The position numbers and the translations under genes are program-made. Below the pieces are notes generated by a model. It saw nothing but the letters and a program-made list of their open reading frames with translations. It did no database searches and was not told the DNA's origin. A stretch of DNA of 64,000 nucleotides from Bordetella sp. FB-8 (GTDB lineage Bacteria; Pseudomonadota; Gammaproteobacteria; Burkholderiales; Burkholderiaceae_B). Below, piece after piece: positions 41,279 through 49,857 of the stretch. The stretch covers positions 1,513,633-1,577,632 of the forward strand of contig NZ_KB907784.1 in NCBI RefSeq assembly GCF_000382185.1, written 5' to 3'. The stretch's first letter is position 1. Each line of letters starts with the position of its first letter.

Positions 41279-42568
41279 TCAGACAGGTGAGGCGTTCGAG
41301 GCGCCATTATCGGTGCGGTCCGCGATCGCCGCCAGCGCGGCCACAATGAGCACGTAGATGGACACCGTGCCCTTCAGATCGAAGGTTTCAACCGTCAGGC
41401 CGAAAACGAAAAACATGACGATGAACAAAAGCCCCAGCATTGCCGTGTTGTGCGCCACCGCCGACGCAGACCTGAGCCGGCGCGCGAAAAAGAGGGCGGG
41501 CACGGCATAGATGGCGAGCAGCGCCAAGCCGCCCACAATGCCGTAATCGGCCGCATAGGCCAGCAGTTGGTTGTGCACTTCGCCCTTGCCCAGCTGCGCG
41601 GCGGCGGGCGTGAGCCTGCCTTGCTGGGCCATCGAATTCATGGCGTCCCGAAAACCATGGCCGCCCAGGCCCAGCACCGGGTGCTGGGCGATCAGTTCCA
41701 CCGCCACCTTGTAGAGCTGCAGCCGCACGCCGACCGATGTATCTTCGTGACCGTGCTCGTACTGCGTCAGGTTGGACGCCACCACGTCGATGCGCTCGCG
41801 CACTGTGCTCGAGGCGCCGTAGACAATGCCGAACAGCGCCACGATGGCAAGCGGCATCAGGACTTTCCAGCGCAGGGACTTGCCGCGCCCGCGCTCCCAC
41901 AGGATCACCGCGAGCACACAAGGCAGCGCGAGCCAGCCCCCGCGCGAGCCTGAGAGCAGCGAGGTCGCCAGGCCCGCGAACAGGCCCGCGATCTTGAGCG
42001 CGACCACCCAGGGTTTGTCCTTGCGCCACCAATTGAGCGCCGCCGCCGACAGCACGCCGAAGGCGAGCGCGAGATCACCGAAATGGATGGGGTTGAGGAA
42101 TTTGCTGCCTAGGCGGTGGTCGCCGGCGCTCCAGTCGTGCGACAGAAAAATCGCGATGAACAGGGTCGCCAAGGCGCCGGCCGGGAAGGCCAGGTCGGCC
42201 CATGCAAGGTTTCGCTCGGGGCGGCGCCGCAGCGCCAGGAAAACCGGAATCACGAGCAGGAACCGCGACGGCGAATCCCAGACCGGGAACACAGGGTGCC
42301 CGTGCGCCAGCGTGCTGAGCGCGACGGCGGCCAGCGGCGCGGCGAGCGCGATGCAGAAGGCCCGCCCCAGGCCGTCCAGGCGCACAGGGTGGCCCGCGCG
42401 CCCGGTCGGCAGCGCGGCAAGGCCAAGCAGCACGGCGGCTATCATCAGTGCGCTCGCCGCGCCGTCGAACAGCATGGCCAGGGCCGGGTAGGTCAGCAGC
42501 AAAAACGCGGACGCGCTGTCGCCGGCCGTCATGCGTTGCGTATTATTTGCTGTAATAGAGGTAGGCAT
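41279..42568 (-). CDS. O-antigen ligase-like (WaaL/Wzy family) membrane protein
   Basis: 429 aa with about ten membrane helices. The O-antigen ligase domain is indicated by SLLSGSRGGWLALP (the SRG motif, about residues 225-238) and by the large periplasmic loop with HPVLGLGGHGFRDAMN and VHNQLLAYAADYGIVGG, containing the conserved histidine of this family. It would ligate glycan to the lipid A core. The ATG at 42568 is used; an ATG at 42532 is equally possible because neither has a clear ribosome-binding site. Confidence 0.85.
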   Translation of the reverse strand: MPTSITANNTQRMTAGDSASAFLLLTYPALAMLFDGAASALMIAAVLLGLAALPTGRAGHPVRLDGLGRAFCIALAAPLAAVALSTLAHGHPVFPVWDSPSRFLLVIPVFLALRRRPERNLAWADLAFPAGALATLFIAIFLSHDWSAGDHRLGSKFLNPIHFGDLALAFGVLSAAALNWWRKDKPWVVALKIAGLFAGLATSLLSGSRGGWLALPCVLAVILWERGRGKSLRWKVLMPLAIVALFGIVYGASSTVRERIDVVASNLTQYEHGHEDTSVGVRLQLYKVAVELIAQHPVLGLGGHGFRDAMNSMAQQGRLTPAAAQLGKGEVHNQLLAYAADYGIVGGLALLAIYAVPALFFARRLRSASAVAHNTAMLGLLFIVMFFVFGLTVETFDLKGTVSIYVLIVAALAAIADRTDNGASNASPV

Positions 42569-42579
42569 TGCGCACTGTA

Positions 42580-43782
42580 ATGTCGGTAATGGTGGTGCTT
42601 CGCGTCGCGGTTTCCTGGATTCCATGCGCGGGCGGCCACGATGAGGACTCGTCATTGTATCCACACGGCACCCGCAGATTTTCATGGTTTCCGCCAGTGC
42701 GCTGGCTCGATGACGCCGTGGTCCGCTCCACCGCCATCCCCTATGCGGGCGTGCCGCATGAGCCGGATGCATTCCTCGCCCGCCACGGCCGGCTCAAGAT
42801 CGCCAAGAAGTACCTGCACAAGCGATGGCTGCTGCTGGCGCGCCGCCAGCTGCGGCTCGAACGGGCGCAGCTGGACGGCACGCAGCGTCTATTGTGGATC
42901 TATGCCAAGCGCAACTTCGGCGATGCGACCATGGACCTGGCCGGCCGGGCGCTACTCAAGGGCCGCGGTGTGCGCGTGGACCTGCTGGCCTTGCCTTCGC
43001 TGGTGCCGCTCTTCGAACAGGACGACATTTTCGGCCATGTCTACGGCGACCCGGCGCAGGTCGATGCCCGCCGCTACGACGCCGTCGTGCTGTCCGAATA
43101 CAACCTGCCCTCGATACGGCTGAAGGCGCGCTGGTTCGGCACGCTGCCCCATGCCTGCCTCTACCGCTATTTCAACGGCCCCGACCGCAACCAGATCCGC
43201 TTTAGCTATGCGGGCGTGAACAACGTGTTTTCGCTGGGTCTGGGCGAATCCGAGCTGGCCGCGATCAGCAAACCCTACCTGGCATCCAATGCGGCAACGC
43301 GCGAGTCGGTCCGGGACCTGTTGCCCGCGCAACCTTTCATCGTGCTGGCAGCGGGGGGCGTGGACTTGAACCGCACCTACCATCGCTGGCCGCAATTCGT
43401 TCAATTGCTCAGCCGATGCGAAGACGCCCGGGTGCCCAAGGACATTGTCCTGCTCGGTTCGGACAACGGCGTGCAGAGCGCGCGCGAGCTATGCGCCAGC
43501 GTGCCTCGCAACGTGCGTGTGCGCTCGCTGGTCGGCGAGCTGGCCTTTCTGCAATCGCGTGAAGTCGTGGCGCGCGCGGCGCTGTTCGTTGGCGCCGACG
43601 GCGGCTTGATGCATGTCGCGCACAGCACGGCCACGCCCAGCGTCTCGCTGTTCTCGGACCGCGAGCCGCCTTATCTGCGCCTGACGGATGCCTGCCACGC
43701 CATCGGCCTGCAGGGCAGCGGCGATGTCGACACCATTGCGCCCGGGCAGATCCTGGACGCGGTGCTGCGCCAGTTGGCCTAG
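42580..43782 (+). CDS. Family 9 glycosyltransferase (heptosyltransferase-like)
   Basis: About 400 aa from this start. The C-terminal half carries the GT9 nucleotide-sugar site: IVLAAGG, VLLGSDNG and LFVGADGGLMHVAHSTATPSVSLF. The N-terminal half has LLWIYAKRNFGDATM. The start is uncertain: ATG codons exist at 42580 and 42589, but the first ~45 residues look non-conserved and overlap the region that should hold the divergent promoters. GTG 42718 would give a protein starting VVRSTAIPYAG. It most likely adds heptose or a related sugar to LPS core. Confidence 0.8.
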   Translation: MSVMVVLRVAVSWIPCAGGHDEDSSLYPHGTRRFSWFPPVRWLDDAVVRSTAIPYAGVPHEPDAFLARHGRLKIAKKYLHKRWLLLARRQLRLERAQLDGTQRLLWIYAKRNFGDATMDLAGRALLKGRGVRVDLLALPSLVPLFEQDDIFGHVYGDPAQVDARRYDAVVLSEYNLPSIRLKARWFGTLPHACLYRYFNGPDRNQIRFSYAGVNNVFSLGLGESELAAISKPYLASNAATRESVRDLLPAQPFIVLAAGGVDLNRTYHRWPQFVQLLSRCEDARVPKDIVLLGSDNGVQSARELCASVPRNVRVRSLVGELAFLQSREVVARAALFVGADGGLMHVAHSTATPSVSLFSDREPPYLRLTDACHAIGLQGSGDVDTIAPGQILDAVLRQLA

Positions 43783-43795
43783 GGTTGGCCGGCTT

Positions 43796-44638
43796 CTAGC
43801 CGAACGCCCGTTTGATGCGGGACTTCAGGAGCGCGCGCTTGAGCGGGCCGCTGCGCTCGGGTTCGGGCAGGGTAAGTTCTGCGCCGATAGCCCGGCCGCG
43901 CCGCAGATAATAGCGGTCGAAGGTTGCCTGCGTCATGCCCCATTTGTTCAGGAACTGGCGCCGTCCGTCGTTCTTGACGATCTTGCCCGTGCTCTTTTGC
44001 TGAAAATGGTAGATGAGGCTGTCGCCGACGCCCAGGAACACGCGGCATCCCGCATGCCACAGTTTCATCGAGAAGTCGTTGTCGCTGCTCATGCCCGGGC
44101 TGAGCTCGCTGCTGTAGCCTCCGAGCTTGTTCCACCAGTCGCGGTGCACCAGCGTTGGCGGCCAAGTGGCGCCGAGCCAGTCGGCGCGCGCCAACGTCGG
44201 GGCGGCATCGATCAGCGCCTGCGCGCGCAGCGCCTGTGCATCGCGGCCGAAGTCCCGCACCACCACGCAGGGGTTGCCTGTGTCGACCGGCTCGATCATG
44301 GTGCCGGACAGCATGAAAAGATCCGAGGGCATTTGCCCGATGCGGCGCGCCAGCGCGGCATCCCAGCCCGGGCAGCAGACCATGTCGTCGTTCATGTAGA
44401 CGACGTACTCGCGCGTGGAGCGCGCCGCGGCCCAGTTCACGGCGTGGCAGATGCCGATATTGGCCGGCGACGCGGTATGTTCGATGCCCTGTTCGCGCAC
44501 CCAGGCCAGCGTTCCGTCCGAGCCGTCGTTGACATGGACGATGATCTGGTGCGCGTAGGCCGAATGACGCTTCAGGCTTTCGATGACAAGCCGCAGGTAG
44601 GGCAGGTTGTTCCAGGTCGGAATGATGATGGAGAACAT
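43796..44638 (-). CDS. Family 2 glycosyltransferase (paralogue of 40347-41273)
   Basis: 280 aa. MFSIIIPTWNNLPYLRLVIESLKRH, HVNDGSDGTLAWV, VVYMNDDMVCCPGW and SPGMSSDNDFSMKLWHAGCRVFLGVG match the other GT2 of the cluster along the whole length. GT-A fold with metal-binding DD about residue 83. The start at 44638 is set by the family N-terminus; longer readings run into the next gene on the other strand. Convergent with the GT9 gene and divergent from the WaaE-like transferase. Confidence 0.88.
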   Translation of the reverse strand: MFSIIIPTWNNLPYLRLVIESLKRHSAYAHQIIVHVNDGSDGTLAWVREQGIEHTASPANIGICHAVNWAAARSTREYVVYMNDDMVCCPGWDAALARRIGQMPSDLFMLSGTMIEPVDTGNPCVVVRDFGRDAQALRAQALIDAAPTLARADWLGATWPPTLVHRDWWNKLGGYSSELSPGMSSDNDFSMKLWHAGCRVFLGVGDSLIYHFQQKSTGKIVKNDGRRQFLNKWGMTQATFDRYYLRRGRAIGAELTLPEPERSGPLKRALLKSRIKRAFG

Positions 44639-44761
44639 CGAGATGGGCTCGTCGGATGGGCTGCCTGCATAGCTGCAAGCCTGAGCCGGGGATTTTACCG
44701 TCCGGCGCTGTGTACACTTGTGCGACATCGCGGGCCGGTCCCGTCCTCCCATCATCGCGCC

Positions 44762-45532
44762 ATGAATTCCCCCACGCTCGGCGTCGCCCTCATTACCAAG
44801 AATGCCGCTGTGCGGCTGGCGCAGTGCCTGGACGCGCTGGACTTTGCCGATGAGATCGTCGTCGTCGACAGCGGCAGCACCGATGCCACGCGGGCGATCG
44901 CCCGCGCACACGGCGCGCGCGTGATCGAGCGTCCCGACTGGCCCGGCTTCGGCCCGCAGAAGAACCGGGCGCTGGAGGCGCTTGCGACCGACTGGATTTT
45001 GTCGATCGATGCCGACGAGGTGGTGTCGCCGGAACTGGCCGCCTCCATCCGGGCGACCATCGCCGCACCCCTGGCCGACGTCTATGCCATCGACCGCCTG
45101 TCGAGTTTTTGCGGCGCCTGGATCCGCCACGGCGGCTGGTATCCCGACTGGATTCCGCGTCTTTTCAAGCGCGGCGCGGCGCGGTTTTCCGACGACCTGG
45201 TGCATGAGCGTCTGGTGTTCGAGGCGCCGGCCCGGCGGCTTTCCGGCAAGCTGCTGCACTACTCGTACGAGGACCTGGACGCCGTGCTGCGCAAGCTCGA
45301 CGCGTATTCGAGCGCAGGCGCCAGGCAGCGCGCGGCGGCCGGCAAGCGCGCCGGCTTGGGCACGGCCCTTGCCCGCGGTGCGTGGGCCTTCGTGCGCACG
45401 TGGGTGCTGCGCGCAGGCTTTCTCGACGGCCGCGCGGGCTTCATGATCGCCGTGTTCAATGCCGAAACCGTCTATTACCGGTTCCTGAAGCTTGCCCAAT
45501 ACGCCGGGCAAGACAAGCGGCAAGACCGATAA
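44762..45532 (+). CDS. Family 2 glycosyltransferase, WaaE/KdtX-like (LPS core)
   Basis: 256 aa. N-terminal LGVALITKNAAVRLAQCLDAL, VVVDSGSTDATR, QKNRALEALATDWILSIDADE (the DAD motif about residue 86) and the C-terminal ARGAWAFVRTWVLRAGFLDGRAGFMIAVFNAETVYYRFLKL are characteristic of the WaaE/LgtF group, which adds a glucose to LPS heptose I. The acceptor in this organism is inferred. It completes the LPS-type cluster that begins with ugd. Confidence 0.87.
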   Translation: MNSPTLGVALITKNAAVRLAQCLDALDFADEIVVVDSGSTDATRAIARAHGARVIERPDWPGFGPQKNRALEALATDWILSIDADEVVSPELAASIRATIAAPLADVYAIDRLSSFCGAWIRHGGWYPDWIPRLFKRGAARFSDDLVHERLVFEAPARRLSGKLLHYSYEDLDAVLRKLDAYSSAGARQRAAAGKRAGLGTALARGAWAFVRTWVLRAGFLDGRAGFMIAVFNAETVYYRFLKLAQYAGQDKRQDR

Positions 45533-45541
45533 CCGCGATCG

Positions 45542-46027
45542 CTATACCGCGACGCGCGTCTCGAACTTGCTGCGGTGTACCGAGAAGAACGTGCGCACGT
45601 TGCGCACATTGGCCTGCGCGGTGAAGGCGCGGTGCACCATCGCGTGATAAGCGGGCATGTCCCGCACCTGCGCGATCACCACGAAATCCGGTCCGGTCGA
45701 GACGCGGTAGCACTGCAGTGCGGCCGCTTCGTGGCGCATGGCGTCTTCGAACGCGCTCATCTGCTCGGCCGTCTGCACGTCCAGAGTGACCTCGACGATG
45801 GCCGTCAGGCTTGCGCCCAACCGGGCCGGGTCGACCAGGGCGACCTGGCGCACGATGACGCCGGTCTGGACCAGGCGGCGCACGCGGCGCAGGCAGGTCG
45901 GCGGCGAGACGTGCACGCGCACGGCCAGTTCCTGGTTGGTCAGCGAACTGTCGCGCTGTAGCTGGTCCAGGATACGGCGGTCCACGTCATCCAATGCGGT
46001 GGCTCCTGTCCCGTTTTTTTCTTTCAT
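45542..46027 (-). CDS. Lrp/AsnC-family transcriptional regulator
   Basis: 161 aa. N-terminal helix-turn-helix (LDDVDRRILDQLQRDSSLTNQELAVRVHVSPPTCLRRVRRL, about 12-52) and a C-terminal RAM ligand-binding domain with the VSTGPDFVVIAQVRDMPAY motif. It probably responds to an amino acid. It is divergent from glmS across 144 bp of very AT-rich DNA that contains a palindrome, so autoregulation and control of glmS are both possible. Confidence 0.92.
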   Translation of the reverse strand: MKEKNGTGATALDDVDRRILDQLQRDSSLTNQELAVRVHVSPPTCLRRVRRLVQTGVIVRQVALVDPARLGASLTAIVEVTLDVQTAEQMSAFEDAMRHEAAALQCYRVSTGPDFVVIAQVRDMPAYHAMVHRAFTAQANVRNVRTFFSVHRSKFETRVAV

Positions 46028-46047
46028 TCCAATCCGTATGTTAATTT

Positions 46048-46060
46048 GAAATTAAATTTC
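46048..46060. promoter_or_regulatory. Palindrome in the lrp-type/glmS divergent region
   Basis: GAAATT-A-AATTTC is a perfect 6-1-6 palindrome 20 bp upstream of the regulator start, within an unusually AT-rich stretch (46028-46120). AT-rich bent DNA with such sites is typical for Lrp-type binding. Confidence 0.4.
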
Positions 46061-46171
46061 ATTAATAAATATATAAGAAATTTTATTACATAAAATGGCT
46101 TAGATAGAATCCAAATTTCATGGCCTCACGCGCACAATGCGGACATTCCTTACTTATCTTGGAGTTTTGCC

Positions 46172-48004
46172 ATGTGCGGCATCGTCGGCGCCGTCGCCCA
46201 GCGCGACATCACCCCCATTCTCGTCGAAGGCCTGCGTCGCCTGGAATACCGCGGCTACGATTCCTGCGGTGTGGCCCTGTACGTCGACGGCCGCCTGCGC
46301 CGTGCGCGCACCACGCAGCGCGTGGCCGAATTGGCCGACGAAATCGTCAAGGAAAAGCTGGCCGGCTACACCGGCATCGCGCACACGCGCTGGGCCACGC
46401 ACGGCAATCCCTCACTCTACAACGCCCACCCGCATTTCTCAGCCCAGGGCAATGACGAACCGCGCATCGGCCTGGTGCATAACGGCATCATCGAGAACTA
46501 CGAAGAGCTGCGCGCCGAGCTGCTTGCCGCCGGCTTCGTCTTCGAGAGCCAGACCGACACCGAGGTGGTCGCGCACCTTATCAACCACCTCTACCAGGGC
46601 GACCTCTTCGAAGCCGTGCAGCAGGCCGCGCGCCGCCTGAAGGGCGCCTATGCGCTGGCCGTGTTCTGCCGCGACGAGCCGCACCGCGTGGTGGGCGCGC
46701 GTCACGGCTCGCCGCTGGTCGTGGGCCTGGGCAAGAACGAGAACTTCCTGGCCTCGGATGCGCTGGCGCTGGCCGGCACCACCGACCAAATCATCTACCT
46801 GGAAGATGGCGATGTGGTCGACTTGCAGCTGGCCAAGGTGTGGATCGTCGACGCCGCCGGCAAGCAGATCGAGCGCAAGGTGCACACCGTGCATATCCAC
46901 GCCGGCCAGGCCGAGCTCGGCCCTTATCGCCACTACATGCAGAAGGAAATCTTCGAGCAGCCGCGCGCCGTGGGCGACACGCTGCAGGCGGTCGAATCGA
47001 TCGCGACCACGCTGTTCGGCGCCAAGGCGCAAGAGGTGCTGCCCAAGGTGCATTCCCTGCTCATCCTGGCCTGCGGCACCAGCTACTACGCGGGCCTGAC
47101 TGCCAAGTACTGGATCGAATCGCTGGCCAAGATTCCCGTCAACGTCGAGATCGCCAGCGAATACCGCTACCGCGACAGCGTGCCCGACCCCAAGACGCTG
47201 GTGGTGACCATCTCGCAGTCGGGCGAGACCGCCGACACGCTGTCCGCGCTCCAGCACGCGCAGTCGCTGGGCATGACGCACACGCTCACCATCTGCAACG
47301 TGGCCACCAGTGCGATGGTGCGCGAGTGCGAACTGAGCTACATCACGCTCGCGGGCGTCGAAATCGGCGTGGCCTCGACCAAGGCCTTTACCACCCAGCT
47401 TACCGCGCTGTTCCTGCTGGCCCTGACGCTGGCCAAGCTGCGCGGTCGCCTGAGCCCGCAGGACGAAGCCCAGCACCTGAAGAACCTGCGCCACCTGCCC
47501 GTGGCCATCAGCGCGGTGCTGGCGCTGGAGCCGCAGATCATGGGCTGGGCCGACCGCTTCGCCAACAAGGAAAACGCGCTCTTTCTGGGCCGCGGCATGC
47601 ATTACCCCATCGCCCTGGAAGGCGCGCTCAAGCTCAAGGAAATCAGCTACATCCACGCCGAGGCCTACCCGGCGGGCGAACTCAAGCACGGCCCCTTGGC
47701 CCTGGTCACCGATGAGATGCCCGTGGTCACCATCGCGCCCAATGACGCGCTGCTGGAAAAGCTCAAGTCGAACATGCAGGAGGTGCGCGCGCGCGGCGGT
47801 GAGATGTACGTGTTCGCCGATGACGACTGCAGTATTCACAACGAAGAAGACATGCACGTGATCCGCATGCCGGAGCACTACGGCATGCTGTCGCCTATCT
47901 TGCATACGGTGGCGTTGCAGTTGCTGGCATATCACACGGCGGTGGCGCGCGGCACGGACGTGGACAAGCCGCGGAATCTGGCCAAAAGCGTGACGGTGGA
48001 GTGA
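46172..48004 (+). CDS. glmS: Glutamine-fructose-6-phosphate aminotransferase GlmS
   Basis: 610 aa. N-terminal class II glutaminase with Cys2 as nucleophile ([11 protein letters not shown]) and [11 protein letters not shown]. Two SIS domains follow: [19 protein letters not shown] and [16 protein letters not shown], then [14 protein letters not shown] and [22 protein letters not shown]. The protein ends in KSVTVE, the GlmS C-terminus. It makes glucosamine-6-P for cell-wall and LPS synthesis, upstream of GlmU in the pathway. GGAG precedes the ATG at 7 bases. Confidence 0.97.
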   Translation: MCGIVGAVAQRDITPILVEGLRRLEYRGYDSCGVALYVDGRLRRARTTQRVAELADEIVKEKLAGYTGIAHTRWATHGNPSLYNAHPHFSAQGNDEPRIGLVHNGIIENYEELRAELLAAGFVFESQTDTEVVAHLINHLYQGDLFEAVQQAARRLKGAYALAVFCRDEPHRVVGARHGSPLVVGLGKNENFLASDALALAGTTDQIIYLEDGDVVDLQLAKVWIVDAAGKQIERKVHTVHIHAGQAELGPYRHYMQKEIFEQPRAVGDTLQAVESIATTLFGAKAQEVLPKVHSLLILACGTSYYAGLTAKYWIESLAKIPVNVEIASEYRYRDSVPDPKTLVVTISQSGETADTLSALQHAQSLGMTHTLTICNVATSAMVRECELSYITLAGVEIGVASTKAFTTQLTALFLLALTLAKLRGRLSPQDEAQHLKNLRHLPVAISAVLALEPQIMGWADRFANKENALFLGRGMHYPIALEGALKLKEISYIHAEAYPAGELKHGPLALVTDEMPVVTIAPNDALLEKLKSNMQEVRARGGEMYVFADDDCSIHNEEDMHVIRMPEHYGMLSPILHTVALQLLAYHTAVARGTDVDKPRNLAKSVTVE

Positions 48005-48031
48005 GGTGGCCGTGACACCTTGTGATGACAG

Positions 48032-48098
48032 GGAATAAAGTTGGTAACGCTGGAATAAAGTTGGTAATGAAACCGGCATTGTGACCAACTTTATTTCC
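48032..48098. repeat. Direct and inverted repeats after glmS (possible mobile-element remnant)
   Basis: GGAATAAAGTTGGTAA occurs twice in direct orientation (48032-48047 and 48052-48067) and once inverted with one extra A (ACCAACTTTATTTCC, 48084-48098). The second and third copies form a hairpin. No transposase is nearby. It resembles the nested ends left by an insertion sequence. Confidence 0.7.
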
Positions 48099-48403
48099 TG
48101 TTGGAAATTAAAAACTATTTACCGCAGCGACATGGTGTGGACCAGATTAATGCTGTGAACTGGAGTGGGCGGTTTGCTCTGTTTTCGAAGGGGTGGGGGC
48201 CGGTAAAGGATGCCGGCCGGTAGGCGGTCGATTGTAGCGGCGGGCTGCCCTCACAAGAGCCGGCGTGCTGACATGCATTGAAATTCCCTGCGCCCGGCAC
48301 CCGCCGCGCACCCCGGAACTCCGTCCTACACTAGCTGTCCAAACCTCACACAAACCGGCCCCCGCCGGGTGTGCCGCCGAGTCACGCTGACTACCCTCGG
48401 CAC
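48099..48403. other. Non-coding region before the YP-rich protein gene
   Basis: No gene was recognised; the minus-strand open frame 48147-48581 is a Pro/Ala/Arg-rich shadow. GC content rises from AT-rich beside the repeats to high GC near 48300. It presumably contains the promoter of the gene at 48415, whose ribosome-binding site GGAG is at about 48404. Confidence 0.4.
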
Positions 48404-48414
48404 TGGAGATCACA

Positions 48415-48726
48415 ATGAAACCGATCCTGAAAGCCGCCGCCGTCGCTACGGTCGCTGTGGGCCTGGCCACGGCCAGCATGAGCGCCAATGCCTGGGGACG
48501 CGACCACGACGGTCCCGGGCCTTGGGCTGTAGGCGCCGCCGTGGGCGCCTTGGTCGGCCTGGCGGTCGGTGCTGCCGCCACGCCGATGTATGCCGCCCCG
48601 GCGCCTGTCTACTACGCGCCGCCGCCACCTCCCCCCGTCTACTACGCCCAGCCCGTGTACGCGCCACCCGGCTATTACTACGCTGCGCCGGTTGTGCGCC
48701 CTCGCATCGTCTACGCGCCATATTGA
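48415..48726 (+). CDS. Small secreted Tyr/Pro-rich protein with a glycine-zipper segment
   Basis: 103 aa. Signal peptide about residues 1-26 (hydrophobic AAAVATVAVGLATA, then SANAW). Residues 38-56 form a small-residue, Gly/Ala/Val segment (VGAAVGALVGLAVGAAA) like a glycine zipper or membrane insert. The rest is repetitive YYAPPPPPP / YYAQPVYAPPGYYY. Similar small proteins are common in Burkholderiales envelopes; no function is known. It is convergent with the tautomerase-like gene, 2 bp apart. Confidence 0.75.
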   Translation: MKPILKAAAVATVAVGLATASMSANAWGRDHDGPGPWAVGAAVGALVGLAVGAAATPMYAAPAPVYYAPPPPPPVYYAQPVYAPPGYYYAAPVVRPRIVYAPY

Positions 48727-48728
48727 CG

Positions 48729-49118
48729 TCAGTGGTGGTGCCGGTACTCCTGTGTCTTGCCGCCATATCCGTATGAAGCGGCGCGCACATCCTGGACGTA
48801 GATATAGCTTTCCTCGTGAAGATTGCCCAGGATGCGCTCGAACCCCGCGAACGCTTCCTCGATGTACTGGGCCTTCTGGTCTTTGGTGTTGGTTTCGTCG
48901 GTGATCTTGATGTCGAAGTAAAAGCTGTTCTTGCCCAGTTCGCTCAACAGCTTGCCGCCGACAAACCAGCAATCGTGATCTACATACTCGATGGCGATGG
49001 CGGTCACCTCGCGCTTTTTCTTGAGTATTTTGCTGGTCAGATCCATCAGCAGGCTTGCGATCCGGTTCGTCAGGTCTTGGGATTTCCGGCCACTCACTTT
49101 CACGGTCAGAATCGGCAT
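48729..49118 (-). CDS. Tautomerase-superfamily protein (4-oxalocrotonate tautomerase-like)
   Basis: 129 aa. After Met removal the N-terminus would be Pro1 (PILTVKVSG), the catalytic base of the tautomerase superfamily; it is followed by a helix with LTNRIASLLMDLTSKIL and a strand VTAIAIEYV. About twice the length of a single 4-OT unit, with a C-terminal YIEEAFAGFERIL segment. Substrate unknown. It is downstream of the MarR gene on the same strand and shares an upstream 15-bp motif with it, so the two are probably coregulated. Confidence 0.78.
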   Translation of the reverse strand: MPILTVKVSGRKSQDLTNRIASLLMDLTSKILKKKREVTAIAIEYVDHDCWFVGGKLLSELGKNSFYFDIKITDETNTKDQKAQYIEEAFAGFERILGNLHEESYIYVQDVRAASYGYGGKTQEYRHHH

Positions 49119-49134
49119 GTCACACCTCTATTTG

Positions 49135-49149
49135 GTTAGCAATACAACT
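49135..49149. promoter_or_regulatory. Upstream motif copy 1 (tautomerase gene)
   Basis: GTTAGCAATACAACT lies 17 bp upstream of the tautomerase-like start. The identical 15-mer appears upstream of the MarR gene. Its GTT/AAC ends make it an imperfect palindrome, so it is a candidate operator for the MarR protein. Confidence 0.6.
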
Positions 49150-49163
49150 AAATGGACAAAAAA

Positions 49164-49580
49164 CTATCTGATTGAAGAACGGATGCGCCTCAGGCTCTTG
49201 ACGGTAGCCTCGAATGTGTCGCTACCGATAATGCGTTTGATCTTTCGGGTTGTCTCAGCACTGGCCTGATTGAGATCGCCCTGCATGCCCCTGGATTTGG
49301 CGGTGGGATGAAGCGCGTGGCTGCGCCCGTCCGCACCGGCCTGGACTCGCGTGGCGCAACCGAGTTCGATAAGGCCGTCCAGGGTGCGCGAGCAGGTAGC
49401 CTTGGTGATATTTAGCTCGGCCGCCAAATCCGTGCTGGTAATGGAGCCCTTGTCGAGTATCGCCCGCAGCATGAAAGCTTGCGGAGGCGTCAGCCCGAAC
49501 GGCTTGAAGGCGCGCGCCCATTCCCGTTCCAGTTGGCGAGCCAGGGACGTGGCGTTGAAGTAGATGCAGTGTTCAAACAT
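49164..49580 (-). CDS. MarR-family transcriptional regulator
   Basis: 138 aa. Winged helix-turn-helix: LTPPQAFMLRAILDKGSITSTDLAAELNITKATCSRTLDGLIELGCATRVQAGADGRSHALHPTAKSR (about residues 30-97) with the DGRS wing. MarR proteins usually repress their own operon and are released by a small phenolic or oxidant ligand. It precedes the tautomerase-like gene by 45 bp and faces away from the porin. Confidence 0.88.
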   Translation of the reverse strand: MFEHCIYFNATSLARQLEREWARAFKPFGLTPPQAFMLRAILDKGSITSTDLAAELNITKATCSRTLDGLIELGCATRVQAGADGRSHALHPTAKSRGMQGDLNQASAETTRKIKRIIGSDTFEATVKSLRRIRSSIR

Positions 49581-49602
49581 GAGTCAAAGATAACAAAAAA
49601 TA

Positions 49603-49617
49603 GTTAGCAATACAACT
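49603..49617. promoter_or_regulatory. Upstream motif copy 2 (MarR gene)
   Basis: GTTAGCAATACAACT, identical to 49135-49149, lies 22 bp upstream of the MarR start. Two copies, each just before a gene of the same pair, suggest autoregulation by the MarR protein. Confidence 0.6.
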
Positions 49618-49651
49618 TAATATCCCTAGCCAAGCGCTATGTCCACCGACG

Positions 49652-49672
49652 GGATATTGCACTGCAATATCC
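49652..49672. promoter_or_regulatory. Perfect 10-1-10 palindrome between MarR and porin genes
   Basis: GGATATTGCA (49652-49661), one C, TGCAATATCC (49663-49672). It sits in the 277-bp divergent region, 72 bp from the MarR start and 186 bp before the porin start, and has the form of a homodimer operator. Confidence 0.65.
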
Positions 49673-49857
49673 GTTTTCGCACGACTACCCGAAGAGGCCG
49701 CGCCGCCTCGGTCCTGGCAATCCGCATCGGGTAACTACTGATAAATCGCCGCTATGCCTGCCAGCTAAGCGAGAGCTTGCCCTCCTTAGCATTCACATCT
49801 CATCCGGACAACGATCCGGATGGCATGAAAGATAACAATCAAATCAGGAGGCAGCGT

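Noticed and set aside
43688..44761. In-frame upstream extension of the WaaE-like transferase
   Set aside because: It covers the oppositely oriented GT2 gene, and the family N-terminus begins at the ATG at 44762.
46028..46171. Leader of glmS considered as a glmS ribozyme
   Set aside because: Only 144 bp of AT-rich sequence without the conserved ribozyme core, which is typical of Gram-positive bacteria.
48147..48581. 144-codon minus-strand frame overlapping the YP-rich gene
   Set aside because: Pro/Ala/Thr/Arg-rich translation and overlap with a better-supported secreted protein in the other orientation.
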